64,000 bases of DNA from Lotus japonicus (GCF_012489685.1 NC_080044.1:30546369-30610368); one strand, 5' to 3'. Shown: positions 21,882 to 33,817, counted from the first letter of the stretch. The notes: generated from the letters alone by a model not told the origin. Made by a program: numbers and translations.

Positions 21882-24258
21882 ATGGTGAACACGAATCAAC
21901 TAGCGGAGATGATGGCCACTATGGCTCAGGCAATGACTAACCAAGCGAATGACAATGCTTTGAGGCGTGCTGCAGAGGAAGCGCGTGATCAACACCAGCG
22001 TCAGAGGGAGGCGACTCTGGATCAGAACAAAGGTTTGAATGATTTCAGGAGACAGGATCCACCTAAGTTTTCGGGAGGTACTGACCCGGACAAAGCGGAT
22101 CTCTGGATTGAGGAAATAGAGAAGATCTTTGGTGTGTTACAGACTGCTGAGGGAGCCAAGGTGGGGATGGCAACCTTTCTGTTGTTGGGTGATGCTGAGT
22201 ACTGGTGGAGAGGCGCCAGAGGGATAATGGAAGCAAATCATGTTGAGGTTAACTGGAATTCTTTTCGAACTGCTTTTCTCGAGAAGTATTTTCCTGACAG
22301 TGCTCGTGATGAGCGTGAATCACAGTTTCTAACTCTTAAACAAGGGAGCATGACCATCCCGGAATATGCTGCTAAGTTGGAGTCTCTGGCAAAACACTTC
22401 CGATTTTTCCGTGACCAAGTTGATGAGCCCTACATGTGCAAGCGCTTTGTGAGGGGACTGAGAGCTGACATTGAGGACTCAGTGAGACCGTTGGGGATCA
22501 CGAGATTCCAGGCATTGGTTGAGAAAGCCACAGAGGTGGAGTTGATGAAGAATCGAAGATTGAACAGGGTTGGAACAGGAGGACCGGTGAGGTCGACACC
22601 ACAGAATTTTCAGGGAAGGGGAAGATTTCAGGCGAGGAAGCCGTATCAACGTCCTGCGGGGAAAGGGTTTACCCCGGGATCTTACAAGCCGATGGCTGCT
22701 GCTGCTACTTCTGGAGGGTCGGGAAGCCGTACCCCAAACCGTGAGGTGACTTGTTTCCGATGTGGAGCGGTCGGGCACTATGCAAACAATTGCACGATGC
22801 CACCAAGATGCTACAACTGCAATAAATCCGGGCATCTGGCTGTGGATTGCAAGGCACCGAAGGCTGAACCGTCTGTGAATGCTGTTAGTGGGAAGCATCC
22901 AGTGGCGAAGGGAAGAGTGTATACAATGGATGGTGAAGAGGCTGAAGGAGCGGATGGATTGATCAGAGGAGAATGTGAAATCGACGGTAATATTCTAACT
23001 GTACTCTTTGATTCTGGTGCAACTCATTCTTTTGTCTCTAAGGATTGCGTATCAAGACTGCATCTGCCTATTACTACTTTGAGTTTTGATCTTATGGTAA
23101 CTACACCTGCTAGGACCCTAATTGCTAATGCCGCATGCATGCACTGTTCAGTAGTGTATAGAGATAGAACTTTTCATGCCAACCTAGTATGTCTACCCCT
23201 TAAAAACCTAGATGTAATCCTAGGGATGGATTGGTTATCCCACTACCATTGTCTTTTGGACTGTAGTCGAAAGAAAGTGGTGTTCCCAGACTCGGATCTT
23301 TTCGAGTATCTTTCTACTAACCACATTAGTGCATCGTTGAGCGAGGGCACTCAGAAGTACTTTTCATTGCTAAGTCTGGAGGGGAAGAAGGAATCAGACA
23401 TTCATGGTATTCCGGTGGTTCGAGGCTTTGAGGATGTTTTTCCTGGAGATGTACCTGGACTACCGCCTGTACGCGATGTAGAGTTTGTGATCGACATTGT
23501 ACCCGGAACCGGACCGATTTCGATTGCACCTTACCGTATGGCACCTGCGGAGTTAGTAGAGTTGAAATCTCAGTTGGAGGATCTTTCGGCGAAAGGATTC
23601 ATTCGACCAAGTGTTTCACCGTGGGGAGCGCCAGTGCTTTTAGTTAAGAAGAAAGACGGAAGGTCGAGATTGTGTGTGGATTATCGACAACTGAACAAGG
23701 CGACGATCAAGAACCGATACCCGTTGCCGAGGATATATGATTTGATGGATCAATTACGAGGGGCTGCCGTATTTTCCAAGATAGACTTGAAGTCAGGCTA
23801 TCATCAGATTAGAGTGAAGACTGAGGATATACCGAAGACTGCTTTCAGAACACGCTACGGACACTATGAGTACCTAGTGATGTCGTTTGGAGTGACAAAT
23901 GCACCTGCTGTTTTCATGGATTACATGAACCGCATCTTTCATGAATTCTTAGATCGATTTGTGGTGGTGTTTATTGATGACATATTGATATATTCGAAGG
24001 ACGCGAAGGAACATGAAGGACATTTGCGCCAAGTTTTACAAGTGTTGAGAGAGAAAAAGCTGTATGCAAGCCCTTCCAAGTGTGAATTCTGGCTGGAGGA
24101 AGTCAATTTCTTAGGCCATGTGATCTCAAAGGAAGGCATAGCTGTGGATCCAGCGAAGGTAGAGACTGTTTTGGCTTGGGAGCAACCAAAGACAGTGACA
24201 GAAATCAGAAGTTTTGTGGGTTTAGCTGGATACTATAGACGCTTCATGATAGCTCCTT
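21882..24258 (+). CDS. gag-protease-reverse transcriptase, truncated gypsy polyprotein
   Basis: One uninterrupted frame from ATG 21882. Gag core at residues about 45-200 ([30 protein letters not shown]). Two zinc knuckles at about 290-325 ([14 protein letters not shown] and [14 protein letters not shown]). Aspartic protease with [10 protein letters not shown] near residue 375. Reverse transcriptase at about 560-780, with [34 protein letters not shown] and the catalytic box [12 protein letters not shown]. The last native residues are about GLAGYYRRF; from 24259 the frame runs for 18 more codons into foreign LTR sequence and stops at 24314. No stop or frameshift is seen, which suggests a fairly young insertion before truncation. 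Confidence 0.9.
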
Positions 24259-25090
24259 TGCAAGTGTACAAAGTTGCCCGTAGTAATAAATTATCGATCC
24301 CTCGAGGATTGTAATTCAATACTAATTATATTAACTTCTAGTATTTAGATTATGAAAATAAAAACCAATTTTAAGGATTGTAACAATCACTAATAAAAAG
24401 TAAAAGCGAAAATCAAATAGTTTATGAAATCAGATGAGAAAGATAGTACTTGGGTCCTGTTTCACCTATTCGGCTTATGCCTTTATTCTAACAATGTTCA
24501 TATGAATTTAATAAACTCCTCTACAGCGATTTAGCCTATGTTCTAGGATGTTGATAACTCACACGCCCTAGACTTTCAATTCAATTACTAAGTCTGTTTT
24601 ACGAGCACCTAGACCAGGGAATTGAAGATTAAGTTCTATTTAAACTAGCCAACGCAATTAGGGTCTACTCTTGAATCAAGCAGTAGGGAACGCCTAATCT
24701 AATTGTTTCCTTGTTTCTCTAATTCCTAATCAACTTCCGTTCTCATAAGAATCAGTAAACTACTCGCATGCATTCAAGTATAATCAAGATAAATTGAAAC
24801 AACTACGTAGATTACTAAACAAAATTCATATGAAGCAAAGGTTCGAATCAAAACATAATCCTAAAAAGGATCCACACCCAAGTACTAAAAGAGGTTTAAC
24901 CAAGCATGGTCATAATCAAGAATTTAAGAGATAAGAAAAATAGCACCTAAAATCTCCAGGAGAAACCTTGCAAAAGCTCTCAAAACCCTAAGAAGTCTGT
25001 GCCCAATTCCAATCACCAAAAACTCCCAAATAATCTATAACTACTACAAAGGGATAACTTTTGGTCACTATTCACATTAGGGTTTTTCAG
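24259..25090 (-). mobile_element. Athila/Tat-type LTR, minus strand, partial
   Basis: Read on the minus strand the segment ends TACTACGGGCAACTTTGTACACTTGCA, matching the 3' end words of the LTR at 12609-13983, and its upstream part follows the typical Tat/Athila leader pattern. It adjoins the broken Tekay-like pol at 24258. The 5' limit is uncertain; the segment may be a partial or solo LTR. No coding region. Confidence 0.65.
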
Positions 25091-25120
25091 AAATGCTTCG
25101 CAGGTGCACCATAAGGATCC

Positions 25121-25235
25121 TCTTTGTCATTTACCTTTTTGTTGGTGTTAACCAAAAGGTTGAAAAATGATCAGTGATTTTTTGCTGAACCTTTTAGAGG
25201 AAATCTTTGTCATTTACCTTTTTGTTGGTGTTAAC
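25121..25235 (+). repeat. 32-bp direct repeat in RPA copy A upstream region
   Basis: The same 32 bases (beginning TCTTTGTCATTTACC) occur at 25121-25152 and 25204-25235. Between them lies a small inverted repeat, AAAAGGTT with AACCTTTT. The repeat is 70-190 bases upstream of the TATA box and may be regulatory or simply a footprint of an excised or duplicated element. Confidence 0.8.
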
Positions 25236-25306
25236 TTTTTGGAAAACTTTTTTAATGTTTTGTGAGAAAAAAACTTTTATGGGGTTCATTTGCTTTTGAT
25301 CATGGG

Positions 25307-25314
25307 TATAAAAG
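25307..25314 (+). promoter_or_regulatory. TATA box of RPA70-like copy A
   Basis: TATAAAAG lies 111 bases upstream of the ATG at 25418, in the context GGGTATAAAAGGG, a strong consensus match. Confidence 0.65.
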
Positions 25315-25417
25315 GGACTGGTGTTGAATGGATATCAGGCATAAACGTTCAACATTATTCTGAGAACAAAAATTTGTGTCTTTAAATTGGTAATTGGTAA
25401 TTCGTTTTTGGTTTTTG

Positions 25418-27904
25418 ATGGCATCGTCTGTTGCAATTGATCCCGTTGTGACCCTGTGCCCTCCAAATCACAATTGGAGGATCAAAGTGAGAGTTGTTCG
25501 ACTATGGATTGCTGATGGGTTTGCTGGGGAAAACAAACCTGCTTCAATGGAGTTGATTTTACTGGATCAACATGTATGTGTGATGTTCTTTTACGCTTTG
25601 TTTTTTTTTTATTGTTAGTATTTTGATATTGTGATTTTTTTGCTGAATATGTATGTTAATTTTTCTTCATCTCCCTTAGATTGATTTTGTTATTTGATTG
25701 TACTTCAGATAATAATGTAATATTATGTGTCATTTTAGGGTGGAAAAATCCAAGCAACTGTGAGGAAGCTCGTGTTTAGGAAGTGGGGTGAACAGTTCGT
25801 GGAAGGAAATGTTTATATCATTACATTTTTTCACTTGATCCCCAATTTGGGTGCCTATCGACCTACTGATCATGCTTTTAGGATTCTTTTTAATCCTAAA
25901 ACTAAGATCATTCCAGCTGAGAGTAGCATTATCCCAAGGTGGGGATTTTCTCTGAAGGATTCTTCTCAACTTAATGATGATGGCTTCCAGACGGAATACT
26001 TAGTTGGTGGGTGTTTTTTAACAATGAGCCTAGGCTATAGATTTTGTTTGAAATTTTCTCATCCAAATATTTCGATGTAGATATGATTGGTTTGTTGACA
26101 GCTACCTCTGAGGAAAGGACTTATGTCAAGGATGACATTGTTACAAAGATGATGTTGCTTGAAATTAGTGATGACAAGTATGGCCTATCTTTATTTAAGA
26201 AGGATTTGTATATTTGCTTCAGCCTTCTATTGTAAGTTATTTCCTGTTACTATTTTGTATTTATATGTGTGTATATTTTATTTTTTAACAGAGGAAAACT
26301 GGAGTGTGCCCTTTTTGGAGAGTATGTCCAGATTGTATTGGACTACCTTAGTTCTAATCCTTTGGAAAAGCCTGTTGTGGTTCTGCAGCTTGCAAAACTT
26401 AAGTCATTTAGAGGTACTTTTTTATTTATACAAGGAATTATAATCATATTTGATTTTCACTTAATTTCGGTTGTTTTTATTATAGGTAAGAATGTTCTTC
26501 AGAATGTAATGAAAGCATCGAGGATTATCTTTAATCCTGAGGTTGCTGAAGCTGAATCTTTGATGGACCGGTTAGTTTTGAGATGTTTGTTATTTGTAAT
26601 TTTTAGGTTGACTTGTTTCTGAATTTTCTGATTTGTCTTTTGTTTTATTGTAGCATATCTGGCCTTAATATGCAGCCCAATCAACCTGTGGGGCATATTA
26701 TTTCTCCTAATCCTTCTGTTCCAATTTTTGAAGATTTTATGAACAACTATCCTAAGAAAACTATATGTGCTTTGAATGAGACTACTGAGGTATTTTGCTA
26801 TTTTTGTTTTCCAGATTTAAGGTTATTGGTTGTGCAAAGTTAATAGGGTTATTTCTCTGGTTTGTTTGCAGGATGGATTGTTTATTGTTTATGGAACTGT
26901 GGTTGGTTTGTTGCAAGATGATCCATGGTGGTATTTTGCATGCAAGTGTCACAAAGCTGTGACTTTTGATGATGGATTATATTTCTGCCCCGGTTGCTGT
27001 AAGCATGTTATGGATGTTTCTGCAAGGTGCTGTTCTTGTGACCTGAAATATGAATAGTGTTAACTTTAATTGAATTTTTGATATTTTTGGTAACCAATTT
27101 TTTGCTTTGTAGATACAAGATTAAGCTTGAGGTGTTTGATGACACTGATTCTGGAAATTTTATGTTGTTTGACTCTGATGCTCATCATCTCATTAAGAAG
27201 TCTTGCAAGGATATGTTGGGAAATTTGAAGGTATCCATTTTATTTTTGTCAGATTAGATAACCCGCATGTAAATAATAACATGGAACACAATTTGTGGCA
27301 GATGTGAATTCTTATTTTAATATATTTTGTTCTTGTGTATAATGAATGAATTTCATTTTCTTATTGTAGGATCCTAAATCTGCTGAGATTACTCCCTTGA
27401 TGGAAGAACAATTGGTAGGGAAAGAATTGCTGTTTAAGGTGGAGAAGAAATCTAATAATTTTTTCCAGTTTGATGACTCTTATTGTGTGAAGCGTATTTG
27501 TGATGATCCTTCTATTATAGAAGCCTTTAAGGCACTTTCTGCTGCCCAGACTTCAAATTTGGTAAACCATTGAATAGATTAATTTTGTTTTCAATGGGTT
27601 TTCTTGTGTTTATTTGGAATTTGGAATTGATTTCTGACTGATGATATATTTTGATGATGTTTAGGCTAGATGCCCCACTCCTTTGACTGTTGTTAATTCT
27701 GCTGGAGATAAGGTAGCAGTTGAGGACCCCTCTGAGTCCTGTGTGGTTTTATCCCCTGAGGTTCTAACCCCTTCTCTTGGTAGTGATCCTTCATATGTGG
27801 AAAGCTCTGCTAACATTTTCAAGAGGAAGGCTGATGAAGATTGTAAGAAACCTCCAACTGTTCCTAAACTGAAGATGAAGAATGTCAAAGTGGAGAAGAA
27901 GTAG
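25418..27904 (+). CDS. Replication protein A 70-kDa subunit-like protein, copy A (10 exons, intact)
   Basis: Exons: 25418-25573, 25739-26006, 26081-26177, 26292-26413, 26486-26570, 26654-26789, 26872-27026, 27113-27230, 27370-27561, 27665-27904. All introns are GT-AG and the spliced frame is open for 522 codons. By family knowledge RPA70 binds single-stranded DNA through OB folds in replication and repair. Here residues about 10-140 form a first OB fold (WRIKVRVVRLW, MELILLDQ, GKIQATVRKLVFRKW, EGNVYIITFF), about 150-290 a second, and about 290-445 a zinc-containing third domain (WWYFACKCHK, FCPGCCKHV). The tail is basic and short (FKRKADEDCKK...). Lacking the N-terminal protein-interaction domain, it resembles the many short plant RPA1-like proteins, some of them carried by Helitrons. 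No helicase is nearby. The start is chosen by the TATA box and by alignment with copy C. Confidence 0.92.
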
Positions 27905-28553
27905 TTATATTAGTATGAAATAATAACCAGTGTAGTGTGCTTCTTTTGATCTATGGGTCACCTAGCAGTTTGGTGGTTCCTCTTTTGTGGTATGTGTGAT
28001 GATAATGGCATGGGTATCTTTTGGGAGTTATGGCCTATTCGAAAATAGGAGTTTGGTGTTGTGGTTAAGTATGTTACTAAGTACTATGGTTATGTAGCTT
28101 GCACTGGTTTGCAACTATGTTGCAGTTGTTAATTAATGAAATATGTTGTTGTGTATTCTTTGTGACTTTTTATATTTTCTATATTTGGTTAGTGTACAAT
28201 AGAAGAACATTATAATTAGAAATAATGTTTAATGTTTAATTGGTTAAAATACAATATATTTATGTTGTTAGGAGTCTGGTGTTGTTAGAACAAATCCTAC
28301 CTGGGCCTTCTATTGGTGAAATTGGAAGAAGAAAATAAAGTTGTAGCTTAGAGGAATTTATGTTACCTACTGGTATAATGCTTTAGTTAATTTGAGATGA
28401 TCCATTGAAAGGAAGTTTAAGCTATCTGCTATCTGATGTGGACATGGTAGGTTTCTGGTTTGATTTGAAGTATGTAGTGGAGAAGTAAGGGTCCTTCGTA
28501 ACTCTGTTTCTGCTATCACTTGATGTTCAAAGACTAGCTTTTTTCACATGAAT
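27905..28553 (+). other. 3' flank of RPA copy A
   Basis: AT-rich sequence containing the probable 3' UTR (AATAAT and AATGAAAT signals around 27921 and 28134). No coding frame is supported. It ends where SIRE-derived sequence begins inside the antisense ORF at about 28554. Confidence 0.5.
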
Positions 28554-28907
28554 ATGCCGTTTGAGGAGGACTTGTTCCTGAACATAAGGCATCCAGAGGG
28601 TACAATAACCATATCGGAGCTGACGAGGACACTGCTAGAAGAGGACCTGCGTCCAGAGTTGAGGAATGACTTAGTGGAATTCCTTGCCTTTGTGGAGGAA
28701 GTACAAGAGCTCAGCCAGCTTGAACTGAAGCTGCTGGAAGAGAAAGAAATCATAGAAAAGAAGCTCAAGACTTCAGAAGAAACTCTGGAGAGGGATGAGC
28801 TAAAAGACAGTCTCAACAACATCCAGTATTCACTGGATCGTCTGGAGAAGAAGAGGTCAGAGCAGCGCCAGGAGTGCAGAAGAATGAGGAGGGATCCTCC
28901 ATTCTAG
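28554..28907 (+). pseudogene. Antisense SIRE gene, copy II, 5'-truncated
   Basis: From FEEDLFLNIRHPEG onward the frame follows the protein at 63048-63440 at high identity to its end (CRRMRRDPPF). The first 18 or so codons, the TATA box and the promoter blocks are missing; an ATG at 28548 is supplied by the unrelated left flank. It is probably not expressed in its original way. Confidence 0.75.
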
Positions 28908-29115
28908 ACTTTAGAAAAAGAAAATATATGATGTAAACATATGATGAAAAGTGAATAAAGAAAATATTTTGCAAGCACAGAGTGACAAATATATATATAT
29001 ATATATATATGCATAGATAATCACAAACGAAAAAGCAAAATAAAAAAAGAACTAAAAATTAAACAGAAGTTAAAATCAAACAAAGTTAAGAGGGAAAAAC
29101 GAAGAGATCCTAAAG

Positions 29116-31983
29116 CTAATGTTTATCAGTGCGACGCAGAAGTTCCATCATCATTTGCTTCATATCAATCAGCATGGACTCATGAATATCAAGACGTTGT
29201 TCCATGATGTCGAGTCTGGACGAGCTTGACTGTGTAGAACTGGAAGGAACATTCTGAGCAGCTTGAGGAGCTGGAATGGAAGCAGAAGCAACAGGAGTAA
29301 AAACCACTGGTGCAAGTGCTTGGCATCTAAGTGCTTCAGCTTCAGCTTCAAGTCTTTCTGCCTCTAACCGAGCTTCTTCAGCTTGAGCTGCTGCTTGACG
29401 TGCAGCTTCTTCTGCTTGTTCTTTCTTTCTTCTGGCCTCTTCAATAGCTTCAAGAAGCTTATGTCTCTGTTGTTGTTCATGAAGAGCCACTCTTCTGGCA
29501 AACCTCTGCTTAGCAGCTGCTATCCTCTGATCCCTTTCAGCAATGAGATGACTCATCATAGAAGGGACCTGAGCAACTAACCAAGTACTCATATTATCCC
29601 ATTCCTCAGCAATAGAGTCAGGATTCTCACTCAGGTCAGTGTGACCTTGCACGTTGCGTAGCATCAAAGAAGCTTCTTGATTAAACACATTGATGCACTC
29701 GGAGAGAGAGGTGGGTCTGAGATGAGTGTAGGGAACTATGGAGAGGTATTGGTCTGGAGAGGTTGGGTGATTGCTGCTGTGTGCCTCATAAACACCTTGA
29801 GGAGAGCCAATGTTAAAGTTTTGAACATGTTGTTCAGAGGCAACAAGGTGAGGTTCAGAGGTTTCAACCAGAGGATTGGGTGATCTAACTGAAGAGTGGT
29901 TAGACACAGATTGTTCTGGGTCTGGTTGAACTGGCTCTTGTTGGATAGGGTCAGGTTGAGCCTGTTGAGCTAAAGGGTCTGCCTCATGTAAAGGATTGGC
30001 CAAGATAGGTTCATCTGGGTCAACTAGACGTTCAGGTCTAGGGCCAGGATATCTCCTAGGGCTTGGACAAGTGAGGTAATACTCTTCTAGGGAAGACACC
30101 TTTTCTTTTCTGACCTCCATGAATTTCCGAATGGATTCAGAGTTGTTGGAAGGGGAGGAGTCAGCAACATTGATTGGGAATGATACAGGTGTATAGACAC
30201 TTGATGAATCTGTATCAGTGGTTCTGGCAACCAGACGTTCTGATGCTCTAGGGACAGAGTGATCAGAAGTTCTGGGTTCAGGTTCTGGTTGGTTAAGTTC
30301 TGGTTGATCAGGGATGATGGGTTCAGAAGTTAATGGGTTGTATTGGATGGTAATAGGTGAGGTTGGATCAGAGGGTCCGGTAGGTTGGTTCTGAAGCATA
30401 TTCCAGAGAGGTGCTTCATTTGGAGAAGGTTGGAAAAATGAAGACCTTGGTGAATTGGGTGGTGAAGTGGTTTGTGTGTCTGGTTGGGACTCTGGGATAG
30501 AAGTGAGTGGGTTGGAGGAATGTTTCAGCATAGCAGAGATGGGGAGTGCATCAAATGTATCTAAATCATCAATCGAAGCCATAACAGACTTACTTGATGA
30601 TCGTGCTGAAGACCGAGTCATTCTGACAGGAGTCTCAATCCTTCTGATCACTTGAGCAGCAGGTTCCACATTTGTAAGCTTCACCACAAGTCTGACTTGT
30701 TTCTTCTTTTTCTTAGGACCAACGTTATCATCACCACCAGCATCAGGCTTGATGGTTTCATCATGTTTCCTCTTTGGCTGGTCAGCCTTATTCTTCTTCT
30801 TCTGAGAGCCATCAGATTCCTCAGAGGATTCTTCTAAGACCATCTTCCTCTGAACTTTCCTCTTGGGAGGAGAGTCAAACTCTTGAGCTGGCGGCAGTCT
30901 TCGGAAGAATTCATCTAGATCAATTTCAAAGCGTTGAGCCCTTAGGTCTTCAACATAGCACCTAATAGCTTCTGGGTTGTCTGCCTGTGTCCATAGAGGG
31001 TAGTCATTCAGAGGCACCCTTCTCTTTCTGATTTCAGAAGATGTGTCTTCATGAGCTGGGGCGATTTTCTTCTTGACCAGACCCATCTTCCTTAGAGAAT
31101 TGGCAGTGAAGACATCACTGACAATGGTGGTCAGATCCTCTATGCATCCAGCGTTGATCAGATCTTGCACAAGGTTGCTCTCAATGAAGAGATCTGATAG
31201 AAATCTCCCTAAAGGGATATACTTGATTGCTGATTTGATGGAGGCAGTAGTTCTGGACTTCTTGATACACTCCTTCAAGTAAGAGAACAGGAAGAAGGGA
31301 AGGCAGATCTTCTGCTTGTCTTGAATGAAAAATAACATCGTCTTCTGGCTGAAGTTGATGTAATCTGGGGAACTGCCCTTTGGTCTCTGGTTGATACAGT
31401 TGAGCAGAATCTTGTGCCAGATTCTGAGCTTGGGATGAAGGTCCAGCACCTTGTAATCAGTCTTGCCCGATTTGTATGTGGTGTACAGGGCCTTGTTGGT
31501 CTCATCCTTCGTTTTGGGTTTCAGCTTCGATTCAGTGAGTTGAAATCGATACCCATGTGCAGACTCTGCACCCAGTAGGTTCACGAATGATTTCTCTGTA
31601 ACTATGATCCTCCTTCCAAGAATGTGGGATACCACCTGAGTGTCATCGCAGTCAGCGTGTTTCCAGAATTCCTTGACCAATTTGTCATACACCGATCCTC
31701 GAAGCCTGTTGAAGTAATTTTCCCAGCCTTGAACACGGACTTCAGGACGAATGTCATACCCATTTGCAGCAAGATTGTCTAGGTCGAATCTCCATTCTGC
31801 CAGTACTTGAAGTTCTTCAGGAGCATACACACAATGAACGGCACAGCCCCGTTCTGCAATCGGAATTACTTGCTCTTGACCTTGATCAGGAGCTTCAGGA
31901 CCCATTTGGCCTGTAGCTTGACCCACAACCATGTGAGGGAAACTTGTTGCTTCAGCGGCTTCATTTCTGGTTTGTCTCACCAT
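29116..31983 (-). CDS. env-like (third ORF) protein of SIRE-type element, 955 aa
   Basis: The frame is open to 32139, but the first real ATG is at 31983 (MVRQTRNEAAEATS). Order of regions: a globular N-terminal third (EELQVLAEWRFDLDNL; WENYFNRLRG; GRRIIVTEKSFVNLLG) that resembles domains annotated as 'putative plant transposon protein'; basic, nuclear-signal-like patches (KKKNKADQPKRKHD; PKKKKKQVR); a Pro/Ser-rich middle; and a C-terminal coiled coil (EEARRKKEQAEEAARQAAAQ) ending ELLRRTDKH. Position after RNase H and before the 3' region fits the env-like gene of SIRE elements. Envelope function in plants is unproven, and no obvious signal peptide or transmembrane segment is seen after the true ATG. 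It is intact and identical in both blocks. Confidence 0.8.
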   Translation of the reverse strand: MVRQTRNEAAEATSFPHMVVGQATGQMGPEAPDQGQEQVIPIAERGCAVHCVYAPEELQVLAEWRFDLDNLAANGYDIRPEVRVQGWENYFNRLRGSVYDKLVKEFWKHADCDDTQVVSHILGRRIIVTEKSFVNLLGAESAHGYRFQLTESKLKPKTKDETNKALYTTYKSGKTDYKVLDLHPKLRIWHKILLNCINQRPKGSSPDYINFSQKTMLFFIQDKQKICLPFFLFSYLKECIKKSRTTASIKSAIKYIPLGRFLSDLFIESNLVQDLINAGCIEDLTTIVSDVFTANSLRKMGLVKKKIAPAHEDTSSEIRKRRVPLNDYPLWTQADNPEAIRCYVEDLRAQRFEIDLDEFFRRLPPAQEFDSPPKRKVQRKMVLEESSEESDGSQKKKNKADQPKRKHDETIKPDAGGDDNVGPKKKKKQVRLVVKLTNVEPAAQVIRRIETPVRMTRSSARSSSKSVMASIDDLDTFDALPISAMLKHSSNPLTSIPESQPDTQTTSPPNSPRSSFFQPSPNEAPLWNMLQNQPTGPSDPTSPITIQYNPLTSEPIIPDQPELNQPEPEPRTSDHSVPRASERLVARTTDTDSSSVYTPVSFPINVADSSPSNNSESIRKFMEVRKEKVSSLEEYYLTCPSPRRYPGPRPERLVDPDEPILANPLHEADPLAQQAQPDPIQQEPVQPDPEQSVSNHSSVRSPNPLVETSEPHLVASEQHVQNFNIGSPQGVYEAHSSNHPTSPDQYLSIVPYTHLRPTSLSECINVFNQEASLMLRNVQGHTDLSENPDSIAEEWDNMSTWLVAQVPSMMSHLIAERDQRIAAAKQRFARRVALHEQQQRHKLLEAIEEARRKKEQAEEAARQAAAQAEEARLEAERLEAEAEALRCQALAPVVFTPVASASIPAPQAAQNVPSSSTQSSSSRLDIMEQRLDIHESMLIDMKQMMMELLRRTDKH

Positions 31984-32429
31984 TGTTGGAGCGGTTGAAG
32001 GTTTTGGGTAGAAGATGAAGGTTAAAGATGAATAGAGAGCGAGAGAGAGATCGTGGGTAAGCAGTTTTTGAAAAAACAGAAGAGAGAGAGTAAAAACCGA
32101 AAGTGTAGGAGATCGTGTGTGTATAGTGGGTTTTGTCAAATAACCGTTGTTGATTCAAAAAGAATTTTAAGATCAACGGTTAAAAATTAAAGACATGATA
32201 GTAACAGTAAATACACGTATCACACACAGGAGAGAAGCACATCTACACACATCATGACAGACTGTCACACGGGCACAAGGAACTATGCATCAGAGATACT
32301 GACACACGTGTTACTGTCTCAGCTTCAGAGTCAGCACCAATGGGTACATACACTCTGATGGAGTTACCTTCTGGACTAGACATCTTCTGATCAAGAAGTA
32401 TCATAGTCAGAGGTTCTGATCTATCTTCA

Positions 32430-33816
32430 CTATGGACAAAAGTCCATATTCAGATTTTTCAGAATAAAATTAAATCTATCCTCTGCTAAGGGCTTTGTAA
32501 AGATATCTGCCCATTGATGGTCAGTATCAATAAACTTCAGAAGAAGTAGGCCCTTCTGTACATAATCTTTAATAAAGTGATACTTTACCTCAATGTGCTT
32601 TGCCCTTGAATGTAAGATAGGATTCTTACTCAATGATATTGCAGCAGTGTTATCACAATAGATTGGGATATTGCTCTCAAGGATCTGATAGTCCTCCAGC
32701 TGATGTTTCATCCAGAGCATCTGGGTGCTGCATATTTCTGCTGAGATATATTCTGCCTCTGCAGTTGATAGAGCAATTGTTGATTGCCTCTTGCTTGCCC
32801 ATGAGACTAAATTGCTTCCCAGAAATTGACAATTTCCAGAAGTGTTTTTTCTCTCTGTTCTATCTCCAGCATAATCAGCATCACAATAACCTGAAAGCTT
32901 ATACTCTGATGTTTTCTTATACATCAAGCCAAGGTTAGTGGTGTCTTTCAGATACCTTAGGATCCTCTTAACAGCAGTTAAGTGGGTTTCCCTTGGATCT
33001 GATTGGAAACGAGCACATAAGTGAACACTAAATAATATATCTGGCCTAGATGCAGTTAAGTATAGAAGTGAACCTATCATACCACGATAGAGCTTCTGAC
33101 ATACTTTACCACCACTTTCATCTTCTTTCTCCAGAATGCATGTAGGATGCATTGGAGTCTTGGCCATTGTAGATTCCAGCATATTGAACTTCTTCAGAAG
33201 TTCTTTAGTGTACTTGCTCTGATGGATATATGTTCCTTCTGGTGTTTGATCAACTTGTATTCCCAGAAAGTACTTGAGTTCTCCCATCATACTCATCTCA
33301 AATTCAGCCTGCATCATCTTAGAAAATTCTTTGCATAGAGATTGATTAGCAGAACCAAATATAATATCATCAACATAGATTTGCACAATTAAGATATCAT
33401 CTTTATAAGTTTTGCAAAAGAGAGTTGTATCTACTTTACCCCTTACAAACTCGTTCTCCAGAAGGAATGAGCTGATGCTCTGGGAACTTGCTTCAGACCA
33501 TAGAGTGACTTCTTCAATTTGAACACATGGTCTGGCTTCTTCTCATCTTCAAAACCTGGGGGTTGATGAACATAGACTTCCTCTGAAATATAACCATTTA
33601 GGAAGGCACTCTTCACATCCATCTGATGAAGAACTATGTTATGATTCACTGAGAAAGAGATCAACAGTCTGATTGCTTCTAGTCTTGCTACTGGAGCAAA
33701 TGTTTCTGTGTAGTCTATTCCTTCCTGCTGGCTGTAGCCTTGAGCAACTAGCCTTGCCTTGTTTCTGACTACATCTCCTTTCTCATTCAACTTGTTTCTG
33801 AACACCCATTTTGTAG
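32430..33816 (-). pseudogene. SIRE reverse transcriptase/RNase H fragment with frameshift
   Basis: The piece starts at the copia motif [14 protein letters not shown], just after LTR sequence. It contains [31 protein letters not shown], and after a frameshift near 33446 the catalytic QIYVDDIIFGS. The RNase H part shows SGYCDADYAGD and AEAEYISA and ends near 32430. The frameshift coincides with a small deletion after SLYGLKQ. Integrase, protease and gag are absent. The segment cannot make a functional polymerase. Confidence 0.88.
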
Positions 33817-33817
33817 A

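Larger units (their letters stand above)
17730..24258 (+). mobile_element. Tekay-like (chromovirus) gypsy element, 3'-truncated
   Basis: A 3,944-base 5' LTR, primer-binding site, and one open gag-protease-reverse transcriptase frame. Coding capacity stops just after the reverse transcriptase (GLAGYYRRF), where an unrelated LTR begins at 24259, so RNase H, integrase and 3' LTR are missing. The very long LTR and the fused single gag-pol frame fit the Tekay/Del lineage; the diagnostic chromodomain is not present to confirm it. Confidence 0.85.

Noticed and set aside
24259..25090. Novel non-coding gene region upstream of RPA copy A
   Set aside because: Its minus strand ends with the typical Tat/Athila LTR 3' words and follows their leader pattern, so it is an LTR.
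25418..27904. Helitron carrying an RPA gene
   Set aside because: No Rep/helicase frame and no 5'-TC or 3'-CTRR hairpin end were identified near the gene.
31984..32139. Upstream extension of the env-like ORF with a hydrophobic stretch
   Set aside because: The extension opens with TTG and contains no ATG before 31983; a signal peptide here would need a non-ATG start or fusion to pol.
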